Shown one piece after another: positions 34,602 through 42,871 of a stretch of DNA of 64,000 nt. The first letter of the stretch is position 1. Each line of letters begins with the position of its first letter. A program made the translations under genes and the position numbers. The notes under the pieces were generated by a model, which was given only the letters and a program-made list of their open reading frames with translations, did no database searches and was not told the DNA's origin. This DNA comes from CAYFWF01 sp964346815 (GTDB lineage: Bacteria > Acidobacteriota > Aminicenantia > Aminicenantales > Aminicenantaceae): positions 1 to 64,000 of the forward strand of contig CAYFWF010000003.1 in NCBI GenBank assembly GCA_964346815.1, in the 5' to 3' direction.

Positions 34602-36023
34602 ATGGCAGCAGATATCCTGGTTATCGATGATGACAGGCTGGTCTGCGAATCCATTTCTCATGTGGTGAAACAGATGGGACACCGACCGGTTCATGCCTGC
34701 AATTTAAGGGAAGGGCTCGATCTGGTACAGCGTGAAGCATTCGACATTGTTTTCCTGGACGTGCAGCTTCCAGATGGTTCAGGTCTCGATATCCTGCCTT
34801 CCATTCTAGAAACACCATCTTCCCCGGAGGCCATCATCATCACCGGATTCGGAGATCCGGATGGGGCAGAGCTGGCCATTTCCAAAGGTGCCTGGAGCTA
34901 TGTGGAAAAGCCTCTTTCGGTCCAGGCTATTAAGCTGCCTCTTACCAGAGCTCTTCAATACAGAGAGGAGAAAAAATCACGAAAACCTGTCGCCTTGAAC
35001 CTGGAAGGCATCGTGGGCAAAAGCTCCAGGTTGAGACATTGTATCGACCTTCTTGCTCAAGCTGCAGACAGCGATGCCAATGTGCTGCTGACCGGAGAGA
35101 CCGGCACCGGAAAGGAGCTATTTGCCTGGGCCATCCATAACAACAGTGCCAGAAGTCACCGGAGCTTTGTGGTGGTGGATTGTGCCGCCCTTCCAGTGAC
35201 TCTGGTGGAGAGTGTCTTGTTCGGTCACCGGAAGGGAGCTTTCACCGGAGCCGATAAGGCTCAGGATGGATTGATCAGCCAGGCAGACGGAGGGACACTT
35301 TTTCTGGATGAGGTGTGTGAGCTTCCTCTTGCCGTGCAGAAATCTTTTCTCCGTGTTCTTCAGGAACGCCGGTTCCGTCCAGTCGGAGCGAACAAGGAGA
35401 TCCGGAGCGATTTCAGGCTCCTGGCAGCCACGAATAAGGATGTGGAAGACATGGGCCGCCGGGGAAGGTTTCGACAAGATCTTCTCTTCCGTCTCAGGGG
35501 ATTGACTATCGAGCTTCCTCCCTTAAGGGAGATCAAGAGAGACATCCGAGAACTGGTTTTTTACTATATGGACAGGATGAGCGAGCAGTATGGAACCGGA
35601 ACCAAGGGGTTCTCCCCGGAATTCTGGGATACTCTGTTCAAGTATGACTGGCCGGGAAATGTGCGAGAACTGATCCAGGCGCTCGAACAATCCCTCACCT
35701 TAGCCAAACCTGAACCCACCCTTTTTCCCAAACATCTCCCCAAACACATCCGCATTCAGGTGGCGAGGTCAGAGGTCAAAAAAAAGGTGCCTTCTCCTGC
35801 CACTTTAGAAGACAGGGGGGAGGCCTCTCCCTCTCCCGAACTCGAAAGCCTGCAGGAAGCCCGGGATTCCGCCATGGCTGAAGCTGAGAGCAAATACCTC
35901 AGGAAGCTCATGGAAAGGACCGAGGGTAATATCAAAGAAGCCGTCCGGATTTCAGGACTTTCCCGTTCCCGGCTTTACACCTTGCTGAAAAAATACGGGA
36001 TTCCGTCCAAACCTTCGCGCTAG
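34602..36023 (+). CDS. NtrC-family sigma-54-dependent response regulator (copy 1)
   Basis: A 473-aa transcriptional activator. A receiver domain (Asp53 in VFLDVQLPDGSG) is followed by an AAA+ domain with Walker A GETGTGKE (from about 165), the sigma-54 contact loop GAFTGA (212-217), Walker B region TLFLDEVCEL and R-finger region, then a Fis-type HTH (ISGLSRSRLYTLLKKYG). It should open sigma-54 promoters when phosphorylated, probably by the hybrid kinase upstream. A close paralogue at 57500 has nearly the same recognition helix, so both likely bind the same DNA sites. A small receiver-like gene with a sigma-54-type promoter follows directly. Confidence 0.95.
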   Translation: MAADILVIDDDRLVCESISHVVKQMGHRPVHACNLREGLDLVQREAFDIVFLDVQLPDGSGLDILPSILETPSSPEAIIITGFGDPDGAELAISKGAWSYVEKPLSVQAIKLPLTRALQYREEKKSRKPVALNLEGIVGKSSRLRHCIDLLAQAADSDANVLLTGETGTGKELFAWAIHNNSARSHRSFVVVDCAALPVTLVESVLFGHRKGAFTGADKAQDGLISQADGGTLFLDEVCELPLAVQKSFLRVLQERRFRPVGANKEIRSDFRLLAATNKDVEDMGRRGRFRQDLLFRLRGLTIELPPLREIKRDIRELVFYYMDRMSEQYGTGTKGFSPEFWDTLFKYDWPGNVRELIQALEQSLTLAKPEPTLFPKHLPKHIRIQVARSEVKKKVPSPATLEDRGEASPSPELESLQEARDSAMAEAESKYLRKLMERTEGNIKEAVRISGLSRSRLYTLLKKYGIPSKPSR

Positions 36024-36178
36024 AGATTCTGCACTTGTCTCGATCCATGGAACAGTGTCCCAGCCAATAGAACTTTTTCTCGCCGATTAAAACAATCTCA
36101 AGGCAAATTCATCTTACGATCGATCTATCTTTCTCTCCTTATCCCTGGTAACGGGTTGGAGAAGAAATTTCTTCAATC

Positions 36179-36194
36179 TGGCACGATTTTTGTA
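36179..36194 (+). promoter_or_regulatory. Sigma-54 (-24/-12) promoter
   Basis: TGGCACGATTTTTGTA matches the TGGCACG block exactly, with GT in place of GC at -12. It ends 46 bp before the small receiver-like gene at 36241. Confidence 0.65.
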
Positions 36195-36240
36195 ATAGAA
36201 AAACTGTCTGAAGCAACCAGTCAGAGAGGAGCTCGATCCG

Positions 36241-36603
36241 ATGAGAGTTATTTTCTTTGCACCAGAAATTGAGGGGGATGGCAGCCGTCTCCAGACAGCC
36301 GTCGAAAACGTTGTCTCCAGAAATGATTTGGAAATTCATCGAACCTTGAAGCAGCTGGAATCGAGTCTCCATGTTCCCCTGGGAGAGAGAGCGGTAGGGG
36401 TTCTTATGGCATCGAACATGGAAGAACTCAAGAATTTCATTTCTCTGAAAAATTTAATGAAAAGTCTCCCCCTCATTCTGATCTTGCCAGATTATGAGCC
36501 AGAGACTTTGAAATTGGCTCATCTGCTGCTGCCCAGATACTTGGAACACAAACGAAGTGATTTCGATACTCTGGCCCAAGTACTGACCTTTCTTGCAGGC
36601 TGA
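36241..36603 (+). CDS. Small receiver-like protein of unknown function (copy 1)
   Basis: A 120-aa soluble protein with alternating strands and helices resembling a degenerate receiver: MRVIFFAPE, VGVLMASNMEEL and LPLILILPDYEPETLKLAHLL. It has no canonical acidic pocket or phospho-Asp/Lys. A second copy lies at 59146-59514, with shared ILILPD, an acidic stretch, LAH-L-P-YL and a final helix. Both copies sit just downstream of an NtrC-type activator gene and have sigma-54-type promoters. A feedback or adaptor role on the activator is my inference. GAGGAG precedes the ATG by 9 bases. I know of no named family. Confidence 0.7.
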   Translation: MRVIFFAPEIEGDGSRLQTAVENVVSRNDLEIHRTLKQLESSLHVPLGERAVGVLMASNMEELKNFISLKNLMKSLPLILILPDYEPETLKLAHLLLPRYLEHKRSDFDTLAQVLTFLAG

Positions 36604-36683
36604 CTTTTTTGAACTGGCTTGCCTGGCGGGCGGAAAGGGACGGCATGCAGCGCATGCCTTGAAATCATATAAGGAGGGATGAA

Positions 36684-37985
36684 TTGGAATCCCGTTCCTT
36701 TTTTAACGGAACCGACGAAAGAACTTTTGTTCAATCCGGGATAAAAAGAAAGGACCTTCAGGACTGCAGGATGTTGGCCATGGTGATGGCAGGAGGAAGA
36801 GGAAAGAGGTTGTTTCCTCTGACCGAGCACAGGGCCAAATCGGCCGTGCCTTTTGGCGGCATGTGCAGACTTATCGATTTTGCCATGAGCAACCTGGTGA
36901 ATTCAGGGATAAGGGAAATCTATATTCTCACCCAATACAAGGCGCAGTCCCTGCTGCGTCATCTCCAGCTCGGATGGACCATCTCCCATCCCATGAACGG
37001 ATACATGGTGATGCCTGTTCCTTCTCAGATGCAGAGCCGGAACACCTGGTATCTGGGAACCGCCGATTCCGTATACCAGAACCTGGATCTCATCCGCAGG
37101 GCGAGGCCGGACGTGGTGCTGGTGTTCGGATCCGACCATGTGTACAGCATGGATATATACCAGATGGTCAAGTATCATCTGGATACCGGTGCCGAAGTGA
37201 CCGTGGCTACTATTCCTATGCCCGTCAATCGATGCTCCGAATTCGGCACGGTTTGTGTAGACGACAACTTGAGAATAAGAAAATTCGAAGAAAAGGTTTC
37301 CAATCCTACCCCTATTCCCGGTCGGCCGGATCAAGCTTTGGTATCCATGGGAAATTATGTTTTTCAAACACAGGCTCTTATGGAAGAACTGACCGAGGAT
37401 GCCATGGATGAGCACAGCAGTCATGATTTTGGCCGGGATATCCTGCCTAAGATCTGCGGGCGAAGGAAGCTGTATGCCTATGATTTCCGCCAAAACAAGA
37501 TAGCAGGATCGGAGAAGCCCACCGATTACTGGAGGGATGTGGGTACCATCGAGAGTTATTACCTTTCCAACATGGATCTGAACAATCCGCTGTTGCATTT
37601 GGATCTCTACAACAGTCATTGGCCTTTGAGGTCGGTCCGTTATCATGATCTGCCTCCCCGGGTGGTAGAGGACCTCTCCGGCCGGAGCGGATTTGTGGAA
37701 AATTCCATTCTGGGGAGTTCCGTGATCATCTCCGGAGGAAGTGTCAGGAACTCTGTGATCGGTCCCAATGTCCGCATCTTGAGCAAGGCTCATGTGGAAG
37801 AATCGGTGATTCTGGGTGATGTAACGGTCCAGGAGGGGGCCAGAATCCGCAAGGTCATTATCGATCATGGAAACACCATCGAAGCAGGAGGAAAGATCGG
37901 TTACAATCTGGGAAAGGATGCGGAGCGCTATTATACAGACCGTTCAGGAATAGAGGTGGTCCCCCACAGGAATGCCATGAGATAA
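36684..37985 (+). CDS. glgC: Glucose-1-phosphate adenylyltransferase (ADP-glucose pyrophosphorylase)
   Basis: A 433-aa enzyme making ADP-glucose from glucose 1-phosphate and ATP for glycogen synthesis. Features are the nucleotide loop VMAGGRGKRLFPLTEHRAK, GTADSVYQNLD, FGSDHVYSMD, the sugar-phosphate region and a C-terminal left-handed beta-helix with hexapeptide-like repeats (ILGSSVIISGG). Length fits the bacterial family. The start is TTG, with AAGGAGG 6 bases upstream. Glycogen made from its product could feed TreY/TreZ encoded at 49-53.6 kb. Confidence 0.94.
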   Translation: MESRSFFNGTDERTFVQSGIKRKDLQDCRMLAMVMAGGRGKRLFPLTEHRAKSAVPFGGMCRLIDFAMSNLVNSGIREIYILTQYKAQSLLRHLQLGWTISHPMNGYMVMPVPSQMQSRNTWYLGTADSVYQNLDLIRRARPDVVLVFGSDHVYSMDIYQMVKYHLDTGAEVTVATIPMPVNRCSEFGTVCVDDNLRIRKFEEKVSNPTPIPGRPDQALVSMGNYVFQTQALMEELTEDAMDEHSSHDFGRDILPKICGRRKLYAYDFRQNKIAGSEKPTDYWRDVGTIESYYLSNMDLNNPLLHLDLYNSHWPLRSVRYHDLPPRVVEDLSGRSGFVENSILGSSVIISGGSVRNSVIGPNVRILSKAHVEESVILGDVTVQEGARIRKVIIDHGNTIEAGGKIGYNLGKDAERYYTDRSGIEVVPHRNAMR

Positions 37986-37998
37986 GAAAGGAGGTACC

Positions 37999-38307
37999 AT
38001 GGACAAGCAGTGTCCTTTTTGTTGGGATCAAAATATCAGGAAATTGGCTCAAGTCGTTCTGAACGGGGCGGGCCAGACCAGGTCCCTTATGGAGTGTTTG
38101 GACTGCGAGAAATGGTATTGGGAGGATTCCGGGGAGGAAATCTTTGAGCTGGCCGAACTCTGTCAAACTCTGGTTATGGAGCCGGAAAAATGCGATGAAG
38201 TGATTATCAGTCCCATTCGGTCGGACTACTTCTCCAGTCCCAAGACAAAACTTAAAGAATTCAACCACATCTGCAGCGAATGTGCAAACAAGAGATTTGT
38301 CCTGTAA
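37999..38307 (+). CDS. Zinc-ribbon hypothetical protein
   Basis: A 102-aa protein with two N-terminal CxxC pairs (CPFC at about 5-8, CLDC at about 33-36) forming a likely zinc ribbon, and a third CSEC pair near the C-terminus. AAAGGAGG lies 5 bases before the ATG, 13 bp after glgC, so the two may be co-transcribed. I recognise no specific family; a structural zinc site is the only safe statement. Confidence 0.65.
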   Translation: MDKQCPFCWDQNIRKLAQVVLNGAGQTRSLMECLDCEKWYWEDSGEEIFELAELCQTLVMEPEKCDEVIISPIRSDYFSSPKTKLKEFNHICSECANKRFVL

Positions 38308-38315
38308 GAAAGATT

Positions 38316-38387
38316 ATGTCTCTTAAAATATATAACTACCAATGCAGCGAATGCGGCAGGGAGCTGTTTTCCTATATCCAGGTCTAG
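38316..38387 (+). pseudogene. Possible FmdB-like zinc-ribbon fragment
   Basis: Twenty-three codons beginning MSLKIYNYQCSECGRELF, resembling the start of an FmdB-type zinc ribbon, then a TAG. Only one CxxC pair is present. It may be a gene remnant; the stretch also runs into the region upstream of a sigma-54-type promoter. Confidence 0.25.
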
Positions 38388-38412
38388 GAATGAATGGATT
38401 GAAGCGGACATC

Positions 38413-38428
38413 TGGCATGGATTTTGCA
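38413..38428 (+). promoter_or_regulatory. Sigma-54 (-24/-12) promoter
   Basis: TGGCATGGATTTTGCA with exact spacing, ending 41 bp before the BON gene at 38470. Confidence 0.78.
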
Positions 38429-38469
38429 AATTTAGGAAGAGAAATCTGAATCGCGTAAGGAGGTTTTTA

Positions 38470-39132
38470 ATGAGACGTACAGATGAACAAATCAAAAAAG
38501 AGATTGTGGACCAGCTCTACTGGGACGGACGCATCGATGCGTCCGATGTGAAAGTAGAGGTCACAGAAGGCGTGGTTTCTCTTACTGGTACAGTCACCGA
38601 TTACACGGCCTTTCGTGCCGCAGATGATGACGCTTGGGACATCCCCGGCATCTTGCGTCTCGACAATCGTTTGATCGTCCAATACCCCGCTGAAGTCAGA
38701 ATACCCGAGGACGAAAAAATAGTCAGCCACATCGAGAACATGTTTTGGTGGAATCCCAGCCTGGATGAATCGAAGATCACCATAACATCGGAGAATGGAC
38801 GGGTTAAGTTGGAGGGCTCGGTGGATGCTTACTGGAAAAAGCTCAAGGCAGAAGAGATCGCATACAGCGCTTTTGGAGTGGTGGATGTAACCGACGAGCT
38901 GGTGGTTGTTCCTGCAGAGGATATTGTGGATGAGGTGATCGGAGAAGAACTCGCCGCTGCATTGGAACGGAATATTTATGTAGATGTGGATGCCATCAAC
39001 GTCAAGGTAGAAAATGGCAAAGTCACTCTGTCTGGCACGGTGGAGAACACACTGGCATTTCGGTCTGCTGTGGATACGGCGCGACATACTCCCGGTGTGA
39101 AGGGAGTGATCAATAATCTCAGGTTGATCTGA
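38470..39132 (+). CDS. Three-BON-domain protein (copy 2)
   Basis: A 220-aa protein without a signal peptide, consisting of three BON domains (about 1-70, 77-145 and 150-219). It parallels the protein at 23770-24441 in layout and in inter-domain linkers (AVVPTENI there, VVPAEDIV here). BON proteins such as OsmY bind membranes or peptidoglycan and are linked to osmotic and envelope stress; lack of a signal peptide leaves its location open. GGAGG lies 6 bases before the ATG and a sigma-54-type promoter is 41 bp upstream. Confidence 0.9.
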   Translation: MRRTDEQIKKEIVDQLYWDGRIDASDVKVEVTEGVVSLTGTVTDYTAFRAADDDAWDIPGILRLDNRLIVQYPAEVRIPEDEKIVSHIENMFWWNPSLDESKITITSENGRVKLEGSVDAYWKKLKAEEIAYSAFGVVDVTDELVVVPAEDIVDEVIGEELAAALERNIYVDVDAINVKVENGKVTLSGTVENTLAFRSAVDTARHTPGVKGVINNLRLI

Positions 39133-39481
39133 GCAGCGAAAGTTTTCCATCTATATGAAGCTGTATTCGGTGAAGATGGACGAGAGAGAAAATCCACACT
39201 TTTCTTCAGACTGAATCTTTTGACAGTAGACCCATTTTTTTGGCTCGGGAAGTCTGATATAGCCAGCATGATCATTTTCGAGTGTTTCGTAAAAAAAGAA
39301 GACGGGCATATCCAGACAAATAAAGGCAAATAAAATCCTGTTTTGCAGTAAAGGGTCTTCTTTCATAAAACCATTCTTTCTGATCCGAAGTTCCCTTTCC
39401 GTGAGGCGTGATCATCTCAAAGGGATTTAAATTTATTTTTTCGTCGTCAGAGGAATCGCCGAAGGGAAAGATCCCAACAAC
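39133..39481. other. Region without a clear gene, site of CBS gene truncation
   Basis: A minus-strand frame at 39151-39366 (71 codons) has no ribosome binding site and no recognisable family, so I do not call it a gene. The last 40 bases encode, in frame with the CBS gene, VVRGIAEGKDPNN, a linker typical of two-CBS proteins. A deletion or rearrangement point near 39440 is therefore likely. Confidence 0.45.
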
Positions 39482-39715
39482 ATGAAAGCCGGAGACCTAA
39501 TGTCCACATCGCTGATTCTCTGTGAGGAAGGCACGGATATAGGGGAGGCAGCCAAGATGATGGAGGATCACATGATCCGAAGGCTGCTGGTGACCGGAGA
39601 CAATAAAGAAATCGTTGGCGTCTTGTCGTTGGGTGATTTGGCCGAACATGCGAGAAAAAGCCTGGCCGTAGAGGTCATCAAAGAAATATCGATTCCTTCA
39701 GAGCCTGAAAGATAA
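39443..39715 (+). pseudogene. 5'-truncated CBS-pair protein
   Basis: The frame retains one CBS domain: MKAGDLMSTSLILCEEG, MMEDHMIRRLLVTGDN, IVGVLSLGDLAEHA, ending EVIKEISIPSE. Upstream, the same frame reads VVRGIAEGKDPNN before the ATG at 39482, the usual link between the first and second CBS domains, and then meets a TAA at 39428-39430. The first CBS domain is missing. There is no ribosome binding site before the ATG. A 77-aa single-CBS peptide might still be made, but CBS domains normally pair to bind adenosyl ligands, so it is probably decayed. Confidence 0.7.
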
Positions 39716-39720
39716 ATCGT

Positions 39721-40203
39721 TTACTCCCTCTTCAATTGCGACTGTTCTATTCTTTTAAGCTTTTTCAGCCGGCGCTGGTGCCGCTTTTCTCCGGCAAACC
39801 GGGCGTCTAAAAATGTTTGAATGATGTTGCGGGCCAGTTCTACGCCGATCACGCGGGATCCGAGACAAAGGATATTGATGTTATCGTGCTCCACCCCCTG
39901 CCGGGCAGAGTAGCAGTCATGGCAGACGCCTGCGCAGATCCCAGGAAATTTATTGGCTGCCACGCTGACGCCTACTCCGCTGCCGCAGATCAGGATCCCG
40001 CGCTGAACGCGTCCTTTGAGGACAGCATTTGCCATTTTTCTGGCTATGTCGGGATAATCTGCAGGTTTATCGGAGGAAACTCCTAAGTCCAACACCAGGT
40101 ATCCTTTCTCTCGCAGTTCGGGGAGAAGTTCCGCCTTGTAGGCGAATCCGGCATGGTCACTGGCCAGAGCTATTTCCGATCGGTGAGACTTTTTAGGAAG
40201 CAT
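39721..40203 (-). CDS. rpiB: Ribose-5-phosphate isomerase B
   Basis: A 160-aa RpiB/LacAB-family enzyme interconverting ribose 5-phosphate and ribulose 5-phosphate in the pentose phosphate pathway. Features are IALASDHAGFAYK, GVSSDKPADYPDIA, the catalytic Cys in ILICGSGVGVSVAANK and HDNINILCLGSRVIG. The C-terminal tail is unusually basic (RRLKKLKR). It lies about 90 bp downstream of the isochorismatase gene at the end of a long minus-strand run. Confidence 0.92.
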   Translation of the reverse strand: MLPKKSHRSEIALASDHAGFAYKAELLPELREKGYLVLDLGVSSDKPADYPDIARKMANAVLKGRVQRGILICGSGVGVSVAANKFPGICAGVCHDCYSARQGVEHDNINILCLGSRVIGVELARNIIQTFLDARFAGEKRHQRRLKKLKRIEQSQLKRE

Positions 40204-40290
40204 CAGACAAGCTTTCTCAATTCATGGTCCTGTTTCAGTTCGATGGCTCCCGGATAATTCATGACTGATAAGGACCGATGGAACGGCGCA

Positions 40291-40917
40291 TTAGGGTTCG
40301 AAGCAGAGGTCTTTAGTAGATTTCACCACCTCCCCGGCATAGAGGGAGGATACCTGTCTCAGGGTGAGAGCTTGGTCGAATTCGGTCTGGGCTGAAATCC
40401 CGTCAGCGGGCATGACCACATGATACCATCTAAGCCCTGCTGAAGCTGCGGTATGGAGCACGCAAATATTGGATACTGTGCCGACGACGACCAACTTATC
40501 CCGTTTCCAGACATAAGTGAGGAAATGCTCCAGCCAGGTGCCATAAAATCCATCGTAACGATTCTTCTGACAGACAAGGTCTTGGGATCGAGGCTTTAGC
40601 TCTTCGATGATTTCCCATCCCCAGGTGTCGATTCGGCAGTGTTCCGGCCATATTTCCCATTCCGGATCATCTTCGAACATGGTATCCTGGGTGTAGGCGA
40701 TCTTGACATCCGCATTTCGGGCGGATTCGAGAAGGTTTTGGATTCGAGGCACGGTTTCTTCAGCCGCGGGAACAACCAGGTTACCTCCCGGTTTGATGAA
40801 ATCATTCTGCATATCCACGATGATCAAGGCGGTTCTTGAGGCGGGAAGGACGATTTCCTCTTTATAGGGAATTTCGGGAACCTCCACCTTTTTACCAGGA
40901 ACAAACGAAAAGGTCAT
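40291..40917 (-). CDS. Isochorismatase-family cysteine hydrolase (nicotinamidase-like)
   Basis: A 208-aa cytosolic hydrolase with the family triad: Asp in ALIIVDMQNDFIKPGG, Lys in the following helix region, and Cys in VGTVSNICVLHTAASAG. The fold suits nicotinamidase or related amidohydrolases; the N-terminal extension (about 25 residues) and lack of a diagnostic metal motif leave the substrate open. AAAGGAG lies 8 bases before the ATG. Confidence 0.85.
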   Translation of the reverse strand: MTFSFVPGKKVEVPEIPYKEEIVLPASRTALIIVDMQNDFIKPGGNLVVPAAEETVPRIQNLLESARNADVKIAYTQDTMFEDDPEWEIWPEHCRIDTWGWEIIEELKPRSQDLVCQKNRYDGFYGTWLEHFLTYVWKRDKLVVVGTVSNICVLHTAASAGLRWYHVVMPADGISAQTEFDQALTLRQVSSLYAGEVVKSTKDLCFEP

Positions 40918-40981
40918 GCTGAACGCTCCTTTCTCCTATACTCTGGATAGTCTGTGTTCTATTCCTCTGTGCCTGATTATG

Positions 40982-41416
40982 TCACGAGCCACTGGCTTTC
41001 TTGACAAAAAGTCCGCACCAGCATTCTCCGTCTGCTTTGTCTTTATAGGTCTCATGGATGCGGAAGTTGCAGGGACATACCAGTTTCAAATCTTCTTCAA
41101 AATCTTTAGTCATCAGCCTGCAGGGGCAGTACTTCATTCCGTGGTTCCTTTCGTTCTCCATAACACCTTTGATCAGACTTTCGACTTTTTCAGAGTCAAG
41201 ATTGACTTGGAATTCATTTTTTTCAGAGAATCTCTCGATCTCTCGAAGAAACTTGTCCTTATCCATATGGGTTTCGGTCAAGCGCATGATTTTTTGTGCC
41301 TCATCCGATGAAACCTCGATGAAGGCGTTTACTGCGTTACAGGTTGGACAGATCTCCGGCGGCCATACGCCGTAGTGGATGTCATTGCAGACAGAACAGC
41401 GCCAGAATTTTTTCAT
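40982..41416 (-). CDS. Rubredoxin-like / ferredoxin:thioredoxin reductase catalytic-domain fusion
   Basis: A 144-aa redox protein. Residues 1-30 form a rubredoxin-like iron site with Cys7, Cys10, Cys23 and Cys26. Residues 38-144 resemble the FTR beta (catalytic) subunit, with CPC at 97-99, CPC at 114-116 and CWC at 132-134, suited to a [4Fe-4S] cluster beside a redox disulfide. It could pass electrons from rubredoxin or ferredoxin to thioredoxin-like partners. The start overlaps the superoxide reductase stop as ATGA, tying it to oxidative stress defence. No variable (alpha) FTR subunit is seen nearby. Confidence 0.88.
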   Translation of the reverse strand: MKKFWRCSVCNDIHYGVWPPEICPTCNAVNAFIEVSSDEAQKIMRLTETHMDKDKFLREIERFSEKNEFQVNLDSEKVESLIKGVMENERNHGMKYCPCRLMTKDFEEDLKLVCPCNFRIHETYKDKADGECWCGLFVKKASGS

Positions 41417-41808
41417 TCCACTTGGATATCTTTGGCGTTCTGCCAGACACCATGGATGTTGCAGTAGCCGGCGGCATAGATGGTGCCGGGATTTTCGGTT
41501 TTGAAGCTCAGTACAGCCCTATGATGGGTATAGACAGTGCTGGTATCCGGGCCTTCGGTGGACTCTCCGTGGGCGGTGAACTCTGCGGTCCCTATATGGT
41601 AAGGGAATTTCCCTTCTTCAGGAAGGAAATAGACGGCGATCCATCGAATGTGGTGTTCGGTTTTGTTGGGATGGGCCACCTCTTTTCCTATCGTGACCTT
41701 GACGTCGAAAAACTCTCCCTTTTCGGCCTTGTCCGGGACCTCGATAACAGGGACATGTTTTTCCTGCTTCCAGTCCGCTGATTGAAACAGCTCTTTAAAT
41801 TCGGTCAT
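41413..41808 (-). CDS. Superoxide reductase (desulfoferrodoxin-like, one-iron type)
   Basis: A 131-aa enzyme reducing superoxide to hydrogen peroxide with electrons from rubredoxin. Ligands for the catalytic Fe(His)4Cys centre are visible: His18 in EKHVPVI, His46 in VAHPN, His52 in EHHIRWI, and Cys116 plus His119 in YCNIHG. It lacks the extra desulforedoxin domain. Rubredoxin, its usual donor, is encoded 30 bp upstream. A frameshifted second copy lies at 48274-48670. TTAACCTCC (reverse complement of a strong ribosome binding site) precedes the start. Confidence 0.93.
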   Translation of the reverse strand: MTEFKELFQSADWKQEKHVPVIEVPDKAEKGEFFDVKVTIGKEVAHPNKTEHHIRWIAVYFLPEEGKFPYHIGTAEFTAHGESTEGPDTSTVYTHHRAVLSFKTENPGTIYAAGYCNIHGVWQNAKDIQVE

Positions 41809-41839
41809 TTTAACCTCCTTCTTTTTTGACTTTTATTGT

Positions 41840-41998
41840 TTATATTTTTTTAAATTGTTCTTTATCGGCTCCGCATACCGGACAAACCCAGTCGTCGGGC
41901 AAATCTTCGAATTTTGTTTCGGGCTGAACCTCGCTGTCCGGATCTCCCTTTTCTTCCTCGTAAAGGTATCCGCACACTTGGCATTCCCATTTTTCCAT
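41840..41998 (-). CDS. Rubredoxin
   Basis: A 52-aa protein with the two rubredoxin iron-binding loops: CQVCGYLY near residue 6 and WVCPVCGADKEQF near residue 38, with the usual acidic middle (GDPDSEV). It carries single electrons, most likely to the superoxide reductase just downstream and perhaps to the rubredoxin-FTR fusion. The ATG at 41998 follows GGAAGAGAG. Confidence 0.95.
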   Translation of the reverse strand: MEKWECQVCGYLYEEEKGDPDSEVQPETKFEDLPDDWVCPVCGADKEQFKKI

Positions 41999-42013
41999 AA
42001 TCTCTCTTCCTTT

Positions 42014-42871
42014 TTAAAAGAACTCTTTCCAGAGTCCGTCCAGATCGTTGTCCTCTATCTGCCTCCTGGACAGAGGCTCTTTTCCATCCAATCCGGCAAG
42101 CTCTTCATAGGTCCTGCGGCGGCTTTTGTAGATAATTCCTAGAGGAATTTTATCGCCCCATTCCAGCGCCTTTTGAAAGGCCTCGGTTCTATCGGAAGGA
42201 TCGTAGGGCTCATCCTCCAGCCTGTATATCCTCTCTTTATACCAATCATAGGTATTGGTTTTGTTAAAGGAAACGCAGGGCTGCAGGATTTCCAGGAGCG
42301 AAAAACCCTTATTTTTCACCGCCTTCTTCATCAAGTCTTTCAGGTGTTCCATCTCGCCCACGTATCCTCGAGCAACAAAGCTGCAGTTGCTGGCCACAGC
42401 CAGGGCGAGGGGCCGTTCCGGGCAGACAATATTTCCTTCAGGAGTGGTCCCGGTCACCATGTTTTCATCTGAGGTAGGGGAAGCCTGGCCCTTGGTTAAA
42501 CCATAGATTTGATTGTTGTGCACGAAATAGGAGATATCGATGTTCCTTCGCATGGCATGGATGAAGTGATTTCCTCCTTCGGCATAGCCATCTCCGTCTC
42601 CTCCGTCTGCAATCACCACCAGTTCATGGTTTGCGATCTTGGCACCTGTGGCCACCGGCAAGGTGCGGCCATGCAGCCCGTTGAATGTATTGCAGCGCAG
42701 GTAATGGGGGAGTTTGGCCGCTTGGCCGATGCCCGAAACCATCAAGATCTCTTCCGGTTTAAGATCCAGCTCTGCCAGAGCCTTTTTCCATGCATTCAGG
42801 ATTCCGAAATTGCCGCAGCCAGGACACCAGGCAATCGGATCATCGCTGTTGAAATCATCTATCTTAGTCAT
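42014..42871 (-). CDS. korB: 2-oxoacid:ferredoxin oxidoreductase, beta subunit
   Basis: The 285-aa thiamine-diphosphate-binding subunit of a 2-oxoglutarate (or related 2-oxoacid) ferredoxin oxidoreductase. It has WCPGCGNFGILNAW with iron-sulfur/TPP-associated cysteines, the TPP motif GDGDGYAEGGNHFIHAMRRN, and IYGLTKGQASPTSD. The ATG at 42871 (MTKIDDF) follows GAGGTGA and overlaps the korA stop by 8 bases, so the subunits are translationally coupled. Kor is the best family match, but pyruvate or branched-chain specificity cannot be excluded. Confidence 0.9.
   Translation of the reverse strand: MTKIDDFNSDDPIAWCPGCGNFGILNAWKKALAELDLKPEEILMVSGIGQAAKLPHYLRCNTFNGLHGRTLPVATGAKIANHELVVIADGGDGDGYAEGGNHFIHAMRRNIDISYFVHNNQIYGLTKGQASPTSDENMVTGTTPEGNIVCPERPLALAVASNCSFVARGYVGEMEHLKDLMKKAVKNKGFSLLEILQPCVSFNKTNTYDWYKERIYRLEDEPYDPSDRTEAFQKALEWGDKIPLGIIYKSRRRTYEELAGLDGKEPLSRRQIEDNDLDGLWKEFF

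Noticed and set aside
36642..36658. GGCATGC-AGC-GCATGCC palindrome before glgC as a terminator
   Set aside because: The hairpin is short and no U-tract follows; function unclear.
39151..39366. 71-codon minus-strand frame in the gap after the BON gene
   Set aside because: No ribosome binding site, no family likeness and a neighbouring truncated gene; not supportable as a gene.
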